This document shows, piece after piece, positions 58,827 through 64,000 of a stretch of 64,000 nt of DNA (the first letter of the stretch is position 1; the number at the start of each line of letters is the position of its first letter). The DNA comes from JBCCFW01 sp039029535 (GTDB lineage Bacteria; Acidobacteriota; JBCCFW01): positions 31,719 to 95,718 of the forward strand of contig JBCCFW010000011.1 of NCBI GenBank assembly GCA_039029535.1, written 5' to 3'. Below the pieces are notes generated by a model. The model had not been told where the DNA came from. It searched no databases and saw only the letters and a program-made list of their open reading frames with translations. Position numbers and translations under genes: made by a program.

Positions 58827-58941
58827 CTCGGTATTCCGTCTCCCTTCAGTGGCTTCGGAAAGCATGTCACGCGGCTCGAAACGGGTTCGGAGGCGGGGCT
58901 CCCCCTTGCAGGCCGGCACCCGGCCGTCCGAAACTCGTCGG

Positions 58942-60510
58942 GTGAGCGCACTTTCTCTCCCTCCCTGCCGACGCGGTCTCGTGGTCCTCTCCGTCCTCGC
59001 CCTCACGCTGGCTGCCAGCGCGAGCGCCGGGCCCGATCCGACGCCGTACCCGATCTACCTCGACCAGCGAGCGGGTGACGACGCCAACGACGCTCTCACC
59101 TGGGAGACGGCGCTGAAGACGCTGGACGAGGCACTCGCCCGCGTGGAGGGCGACGAGCTCGTCGCCGCCATTCTCTTGGCGCAGGGTCACTACCACGGTG
59201 ACGTCGTGGTGGAGCGTCCCAACTTCGCGCTCTGGGGTGGCTTTCCCACCGGCGGTGGTGGCTCCGTGTCGGACCCGGTGCTTTTCCGGACGATCCTGGA
59301 CGGCACGGGCAACGGTCCCGTCATCACCTTCCGACCGGGCATGGCCGGCGCTCTCATCGGCCTGACCATCCAGGGAGGTCACGCCACCTCGCAGCAGGTC
59401 GGGGGCGGCATCAACCTCGAGAACACGACGACCGCCATCTTCCACTGTGTCGTCCGCAACAACGTGGGTTGTGGTGCGGGCGGTCTCTTCATCGACAGTC
59501 GAGGCCTGACCGACCTCCCGAACGTCACGGCAGTGGACGTGGACTCCAACGAAGCCCGCTGCGACTCGGGCGTTCCTCTCGCAGGCGGCGTGACCTACCT
59601 CGCCGATGCTGTCGCCCCGCTGGAGACGGTCCTGGACGGGCTCGTGATCCGGCGCAACAGGATCACGGTGGAGTCGCCCTCGATGGAGCCCGTCGGTGGC
59701 CTCTTCGCCGAGGGGCGACTCCGCATCGAAAACGTGCAGGTCGTCGACAACCAGGGCGCCGGCGCGATGCTCACCTCGCTCGAGAGCTTCCTCACCGAGC
59801 CCGACATCCACTGCACGCGTTGCGAGCTCCGCGGCAACGAGACGCACGGGCTCTTGCTGGGGAGTCCAAGTCGGGTGGAGCTGTCGCACCTCACGCTGCG
59901 CGACAACGGCGGCGCCGCCCTGCGCGTCGAGCCAGTGCCCGGGCTCGACGGACGCTCGGTCTACCAGCTGAGGCAGTCCATCGCCTGGAGCAACGCGGGC
60001 GGGATCTTCGACGATGCTGGGCTGGGCCACGATCTCCTCGTCGAGGAGGGGGTCATCGAGGGCGGCTGGCGTGGTGATCCGGCCGTGCTCGACCTGGAGC
60101 CGGTCTTCGTCGCCGGTCCCTTCGGCCGCTCGTACCTGGCCCAGGTCGACGCCGGCGACGCCGTGGATTCTCCCGGGCTGAACGCCTCGACCCAGGACGC
60201 TCCGACGCTCCTCGTCGACATGGACTGCACGCGCGTCGACTCGATCGTCGACGCCGACCTGGCCGATCACGGCATGCACTACCGAATCGACTGGCCCGGC
60301 TACGTGGGGCCCGAGCTCATCGTCGGCCAGGCGGTCGAGGCGAACGCGCTGGCCGAGGTCGACCGGGCCGCCCGGCTGCCCTGGGTGGCCGAGCCAGGCC
60401 TGCTGTCGGACACCGACCGACCGCTGGTCTTCCTCAAGGTCGTTCCCGCCCGCGAGCCCGTGCTCGTCCGCAAGGACCTGGCCACCGACAGCGTCGTGCT
60501 CGATTTCTAG
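58942..60510 (+). CDS. Secreted right-handed beta-helix protein
   Basis: 522 residues from the GTG at 58942; the frame is open upstream, but the signal peptide (about 11-29, LVVLSVLALTLAASASAG) fixes the start. The early part is of the DUF1565 type (YLDQRAGDDANDALTWETALKTLDEALARV), followed by helix rungs such as FRPGMAGALIGLTIQGGHAT, FHCVVRNNVGCGAGGLFI and VVDNQGAGAMLTS. It resembles pectate-lyase-like and outer-membrane-type polymorphic proteins. The helix could bind or cut a polysaccharide. No catalytic residues were assigned. It precedes the wecB-MBOAT pair by 27 bases. Confidence 0.82.
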   Translation: MSALSLPPCRRGLVVLSVLALTLAASASAGPDPTPYPIYLDQRAGDDANDALTWETALKTLDEALARVEGDELVAAILLAQGHYHGDVVVERPNFALWGGFPTGGGGSVSDPVLFRTILDGTGNGPVITFRPGMAGALIGLTIQGGHATSQQVGGGINLENTTTAIFHCVVRNNVGCGAGGLFIDSRGLTDLPNVTAVDVDSNEARCDSGVPLAGGVTYLADAVAPLETVLDGLVIRRNRITVESPSMEPVGGLFAEGRLRIENVQVVDNQGAGAMLTSLESFLTEPDIHCTRCELRGNETHGLLLGSPSRVELSHLTLRDNGGAALRVEPVPGLDGRSVYQLRQSIAWSNAGGIFDDAGLGHDLLVEEGVIEGGWRGDPAVLDLEPVFVAGPFGRSYLAQVDAGDAVDSPGLNASTQDAPTLLVDMDCTRVDSIVDADLADHGMHYRIDWPGYVGPELIVGQAVEANALAEVDRAARLPWVAEPGLLSDTDRPLVFLKVVPAREPVLVRKDLATDSVVLDF

Positions 60511-60537
60511 CTCGGTCCTTCGCTACAGTCTGCGGCC

Positions 60538-61647
60538 GTGAGCACTCGTCGTGTCCTGGTCGTCATGGGAACTCGTCCCGAGGTCATCAAGCTGGCCCCG
60601 GTGATCGTCGCGCTTCAGGAGCGTGACGGCCTCGAAGTCGTGACCTGCGCGACCGCACAGCATCGCGGCCTGCTCGACGAGATGGTGTCGTTCTTCGACC
60701 TCAGCGTCGACGTCGACCTGGATCTCATGAAGCCGGACCAGGACCTCTTCGACCTCACCGCTCGGACCCTGGTCTCGCTCCGAGACACCCTCGACCGGAT
60801 CGACCCCGACCTGGTCCTCGCACAGGGCGACACGACCACGGTGCTCGCCACCTCGGTCGCCTGCCACTATCGCAACACGCCCTTCGGGCACGTGGAGGCC
60901 GGACTGCGCAGCGGATCGCGTCGCGAGCCCTTCCCCGAGGAGATGAACCGACGCGTCGCCAGCCTCCTGGCCGACTGGCACTATGCGCCCACCGAGCGCG
61001 CCCGCCAGGCGATGCTCGCCGAGAACGTCCCCGACGACACCATCTTGGTCACCGGCAACACGGTGGTCGACGCCCTCGCCTGGGCCCGTCAGCAGCTCGG
61101 AGCGGCACCGGCTCGAGTCGTGGCCGACGAGAGCCTGTCGCGTTTCGCCCTGCTCACCACGCACCGACGCGAGAGCTTCGGTGAGCCTCTTCGTCGGACG
61201 CTGACGGCGACGCGGCAGGTGCTCGACGAGCACGACGACCTCCAACTCGTCGTGCCCGTGCACCCGAACCCGCACGTCGAGTCGACGGTCCACGAGTTGC
61301 TCGCCGACCATCCTCGGATCCACCTTCTCCCCCCGCAGCCCTACCCCGAGCTGCTCCGTCTCCTGCGCGACGCGGTCCTCGTGCTCACGGACTCCGGCGG
61401 CATCCAGGAAGAGGCTCCGAGCCTGGGCACGCCCGTGCTCGTGCTGCGTCAGCACACCGAGCGTCAGGAGGGTCTGGACTCGGGTGACGCGCTGCTGGTC
61501 GGCACCGATCCCGAGGCCATCGTGACCGGGGCACGACGCCTGCTGCAGCAGCGGCGACGCGATGCCGACGGGACCAACCCCTACGGCGACGGTCGGGCGG
61601 CGCACCGCATCGCCGAGCACGTGGCAAGGGTCCTCGGCACGGAGTGA
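60538..61647 (+). CDS. wecB: UDP-N-acetylglucosamine 2-epimerase (non-hydrolysing)
   Basis: 369 residues, normal length. The start is MGTRPEVIKLAPVIVAL, followed by QHRGLLDEMVSFFDL, the substrate loop GHVEAGLRSG, TTHRRESFG and the signature LTDSGGIQEEAPSLGTPVLVLRQHTERQEG. A Gln replaces the usual Pro in TERPE. It converts UDP-GlcNAc to UDP-ManNAc for envelope polysaccharide or teichoic-type polymers. The GTG start has no Shine-Dalgarno; TACAGT (60524-60529), eight bases upstream, may be the -10 of a leaderless transcript. The MBOAT gene follows after 4 bases. Confidence 0.95.
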   Translation: MSTRRVLVVMGTRPEVIKLAPVIVALQERDGLEVVTCATAQHRGLLDEMVSFFDLSVDVDLDLMKPDQDLFDLTARTLVSLRDTLDRIDPDLVLAQGDTTTVLATSVACHYRNTPFGHVEAGLRSGSRREPFPEEMNRRVASLLADWHYAPTERARQAMLAENVPDDTILVTGNTVVDALAWARQQLGAAPARVVADESLSRFALLTTHRRESFGEPLRRTLTATRQVLDEHDDLQLVVPVHPNPHVESTVHELLADHPRIHLLPPQPYPELLRLLRDAVLVLTDSGGIQEEAPSLGTPVLVLRQHTERQEGLDSGDALLVGTDPEAIVTGARRLLQQRRRDADGTNPYGDGRAAHRIAEHVARVLGTE

Positions 61648-61651
61648 AGTC

Positions 61652-63070
61652 GTGCTCTTCAACTCCTGGGTCTTCCTCGTCTTCTTGCCGGTGGTGCTGC
61701 TGCTTCACCGCCTGCTCCCGCTGAAGCTGCGCCCGGCTCTCCTTCTCGGCGCGAGCTACTTCTTCTACGGCTGGTGGGACTGGCGCTTCCTGGCGCTGCT
61801 GGTGATCTCGACGCTCGTCGACTACTGGGTCGGCGGACGCCTGCACGCCACCGAGGATCCGGGCGGTCGGAGGCGACTCCTGTTCGTCAGCCTGGCGGTG
61901 AACCTGGGCATCCTCGGGTTCTTCAAGTACTTCGGCTTCTTCACCGAGTCGGCAGCCGCGTTGCTCACCACGCTCGGACTGAAGGCGCACGCGCCCACGC
62001 TCGAGATCCTCCTGCCGGTGGGGATCTCGTTCTACACCTTCCAGACCCTGTCCTACACGATCGACATCTATCGGCGTCAGCTCGAGCCCACCAAGAGCCT
62101 GCTGCACTTCGCGGTGTTCGTGAGCTACTTCCCACAACTCGTGGCCGGCCCGATCGAGCGGGCCCGCCGACTGCTTCCGCAGCTCGAGTCGCCGAAGGCG
62201 GTGGGTGCCCACGAGGTCACCGGCGCCCTGTTGCTCATCTTGCGAGGCTACGTCCGCAAGGTGGCCATCGCCGACTTCCTCGCCGTCCGCGTGACGATGG
62301 CCTTCGCCGATCCCGGAGACCAGTCGAGCCTGGGCCTCTGGCTCACGGTCTATCAGTTCGCGCTGGTCATCTACGGCGACTTCGCGGGCTACAGCGACAT
62401 CGCCCGGGGCGTGAGCCGGCTCTTCGGGGTCGAGCTCATGGTGAACTTCAAGCAGCCGTACTTCGCAGCCAACGTGCAGGACTTCTGGCGTCGCTGGCAC
62501 GTCTCTCTCTCGACCTGGCTGCGGGACTATCTGTACATCCCCCTCGGCGGCAGCCGCGCCGGCGAGCTGACGACCCTCCGCAACCTCATGATCACCATGT
62601 TGCTCGGTGGCCTCTGGCACGGTGCTGACTGGAAGTTCGTTCTCTGGGGGGCCATCCACGGCGGCTGTCTCGCCCTCCACGCCCTCTGGCAACGTCGCCC
62701 CTGGCGCCGCGAGGACGGCACCGGCGCGCTGGCCTGGTTGACGACACCGCTCTCCATGCTGCTGACCTTCCACGTCGTCGTGCTGGCCTGGGTCCCCTTC
62801 CGCGCGGACTCGTTGGGTCAGGCGCTCGAGATCCTGCAGGGCCTCGTGGCCGGCCGTGGCGGCAGCCATCAGGCCGCCTTGTTCGGGCTGGCGCTCGGCG
62901 TCCTGCTGACCCTGCTCATCGACCTCCCGCTGACCTGGGCGCAGCGCAAGGGCCAGGCGCTCCGCGACGTGCCCGGCTGGCAGCTCGGCCTGCACTCGGG
63001 GCTGCTGCTCATCGTGCTGCTCGTGCTCGGCGACGCCCACGGCGTCCCGTTCATCTACTTCCAGTTCTGA
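61652..63070 (+). CDS. MBOAT-family membrane O-acyltransferase (AlgI-like)
   Basis: 472 residues from the GTG at 61652 (GGAG upstream). About 11 membrane helices; family hallmarks are ASYFFYGWWDWRFL, FVSYFPQLVAGPIERA, FAGYSDIARGVSRLFG and the two conserved histidines His283 (RRWHVSLS) and His323 (GGLWHGADW). His323 is the catalytic one in AlgI. AlgI-like proteins pass acetyl groups to a periplasmic partner that acetylates exopolysaccharide. No AlgJ-like partner is visible before the window ends this gene group. Pairing with wecB points to acetylation of a ManNAc- or GlcNAc-containing surface polymer. Confidence 0.95.
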   Translation: MLFNSWVFLVFLPVVLLLHRLLPLKLRPALLLGASYFFYGWWDWRFLALLVISTLVDYWVGGRLHATEDPGGRRRLLFVSLAVNLGILGFFKYFGFFTESAAALLTTLGLKAHAPTLEILLPVGISFYTFQTLSYTIDIYRRQLEPTKSLLHFAVFVSYFPQLVAGPIERARRLLPQLESPKAVGAHEVTGALLLILRGYVRKVAIADFLAVRVTMAFADPGDQSSLGLWLTVYQFALVIYGDFAGYSDIARGVSRLFGVELMVNFKQPYFAANVQDFWRRWHVSLSTWLRDYLYIPLGGSRAGELTTLRNLMITMLLGGLWHGADWKFVLWGAIHGGCLALHALWQRRPWRREDGTGALAWLTTPLSMLLTFHVVVLAWVPFRADSLGQALEILQGLVAGRGGSHQAALFGLALGVLLTLLIDLPLTWAQRKGQALRDVPGWQLGLHSGLLLIVLLVLGDAHGVPFIYFQF

Positions 63071-63120
63071 GTCGCGTGGAGAGGCGCTCGTCGATGAGCT
63101 CGGCCGGCATCGATCGAGGC

Positions 63121-63957
63121 TCAGTCGGTGAGCTCGAAGGTGTAGGTGAGCGTCTTCGGCATCGCTTCCGACGACGTGATGCGGACATGGTAGCGACCGG
63201 CAAGGCAGTCTTCGGCCGCACACGCGAAGCCGAGCAGCGCCCCACCCAACAGTGCCTCTCGGGGGATCGCCTCGTCGCGATGGATCCTCGTGCCGTCCTC
63301 GCGCTGGAGCTCGAAGGCGATGGGGAAGGAGGCGGGAGCGAAGTCGACCTCGAGCAGGACGTGGACACCGCCGGTCTCGGCTTGCCGCGTCACGACGGTC
63401 GACCCGGACGCGTCGCGTTCCACCGAGCGGACGACGGTCACCGGCAGCAGCCCGGTGCTCGCCGGTCCGCTACCACCTCGCTGTAGCGACACTGCCAGCA
63501 GCACGACCGCTGCCGCCGCCACCCACCAACCGGCGCGATCGATCCAGCTCCGACCTCGGGCCGCTTCGAAGGGCACGACGCGACCGTCGTCGACGGACCC
63601 CGGCTCGGCCGCGCCGTCTTCAGACACCGTGGCTGCCCCCTCGCCACGCAGCCAGCGTGTCTCCTCGGCGCAGGTCGCGCAAAGCGCCAGGTGTCGGAGC
63701 ACCTCACCACGGCGAGTCTCGTCGAGCACGACGTCGGCCGACTCTGGCTCGCAGCTCGCCAACAGCTCCTCTGGCGACGGGTGATCCGCGAGCAGGGCCG
63801 CGCCGTGTTCGTCGAGCTCGGGTCGCAAGGTCTCCAGGAGATCGAGCTCGTGTCGACAGGCCTCGCAGTCGGGCAGGTGCCGCTCGAACTCCTCGGCTTC
63901 TTCGACATCCAACGTGCCGTTGAAGAACCAGGGCAGGAGCTGATGAATCTTGCTCAC
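63121..63957 (-). CDS. Double zinc-finger anti-sigma-like membrane protein
   Basis: 278 residues. Two zf-HC2 motifs are present: His27-x3-Cys31-x2-Cys34 in HLPDCEAC and His89-x3-Cys93-x2-Cys96 in HLALCATC. A membrane helix lies at about 133-153 (WWVAAAAVVLLAVSL). The outer part is beta-rich (VHVLLEVDFAPASFPIAFELQ). This is the layout of anti-sigma factors that hold an ECF sigma factor until a signal arrives; a second zinc-binding unit is unusual. The GTG start has GGAGG upstream and overlaps the end of an upstream frame that runs off the window, which is likely the sigma factor. Confidence 0.82.
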   Translation of the reverse strand: MSKIHQLLPWFFNGTLDVEEAEEFERHLPDCEACRHELDLLETLRPELDEHGAALLADHPSPEELLASCEPESADVVLDETRRGEVLRHLALCATCAEETRWLRGEGAATVSEDGAAEPGSVDDGRVVPFEAARGRSWIDRAGWWVAAAAVVLLAVSLQRGGSGPASTGLLPVTVVRSVERDASGSTVVTRQAETGGVHVLLEVDFAPASFPIAFELQREDGTRIHRDEAIPREALLGGALLGFACAAEDCLAGRYHVRITSSEAMPKTLTYTFELTD

Positions 63958-64000
63958 GGCGAGTCCTCCTTCGAAGCGGCGCCGGCGAGCGGATCACCCA
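63954..64000 (-). CDS. C-terminal end of an upstream gene, probably an ECF sigma factor
   Basis: Only about 15 codons are visible (ending DPLAGAASKEDSP), in the frame whose TGA overlaps the GTG of the zinc-finger gene by 4 bases (GTGA). Position before an anti-sigma-like gene suggests a sigma factor, but the sequence itself cannot show it. Confidence 0.35.
   Translation of the reverse strand, partial: GDPLAGAASKEDSP

Noticed and set aside
1..64000. tRNA, rRNA or CRISPR array
   Set aside because: No T-loop-like GTTCGA sequence with matching stems, no rRNA-like sequence and no regularly spaced short repeats were seen.

Overview
The window is a stretch of a GC-rich bacterial chromosome. It is dense with genes in short operons, and many genes overlap by 4 bases (ATGA or GTGA). 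No single marker fixes the taxon. Several features suggest Acidobacteriota or a nearby deep-branching Gram-negative lineage such as Myxococcota: an ADOP-type MacB permease under a sigma-54 two-component system, an ECF sigma factor paired with a Ser/Thr kinase-WD40 protein, many large secreted proteins with dockerin, thrombospondin-3 and FG-GAP repeats, a secreted-protein C-terminal domain ending in CP, and a secretin. I saw no rRNA, tRNA, CRISPR array or intact insertion sequence.

Layout. 1-2.6 kb: the end of an SPFH protein, a NAD-kinase-like protein, then a minus-strand trio (DUF2277, TfoX-N, SRPBCC). 2.7-6.4 kb: a secreted propeller protein, a heavy-metal exporter behind a Fur-like box, a SUKH protein and a small conserved protein. 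6.5-13.8 kb: NtrC-type regulator, histidine kinase, a sigma-54 promoter, then a HlyD / ABC ATPase / permease exporter. 13.8-25.2 kb: a run of secreted proteins (two more propeller paralogues, a 1317-residue Ig/dockerin protein with a C-terminal M15 peptidase motif, and a 1272-residue FG-GAP protein). 25.2-29.0 kb: ECF sigma factor and kinase-WD40 protein.

29.0-33.4 kb is an island of different base and codon use, bounded by two gene-free stretches. It holds a two-gene Hachiman anti-phage system: HamA (DUF1837 nuclease) and HamB (SF2 helicase). 33.4-38.6 kb: a secreted protein with a possible transglutaminase-like triad, a coupled secreted protein, an ATP-grasp enzyme, a small unknown gene and dCTP deaminase. 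38.6-46.9 kb (minus strand): an unusual set comprising a cyclic-nucleotide-binding/secretin fusion, an MFS-HEAT protein and a secreted protein with two tandem unfamiliar repeats.

47-64 kb is mostly housekeeping: tandem GNAT, tyrosine phosphatase-like protein, the dehydrogenase / leuS / membrane-hydrolase operon, proC, RNA methyltransferase with site-2 protease, a beta-helix protein, wecB with an MBOAT acyltransferase, and a zinc-finger anti-sigma-like protein. The observations I rate highest are the Hachiman island, the cNMP-binding/secretin fusion beside an MFS-HEAT transporter, the sigma-54 promoter that seems to give a nearly leaderless exporter transcript, the Fur-like box before the metal exporter, and ribosome-binding sites buried in inverted repeats.
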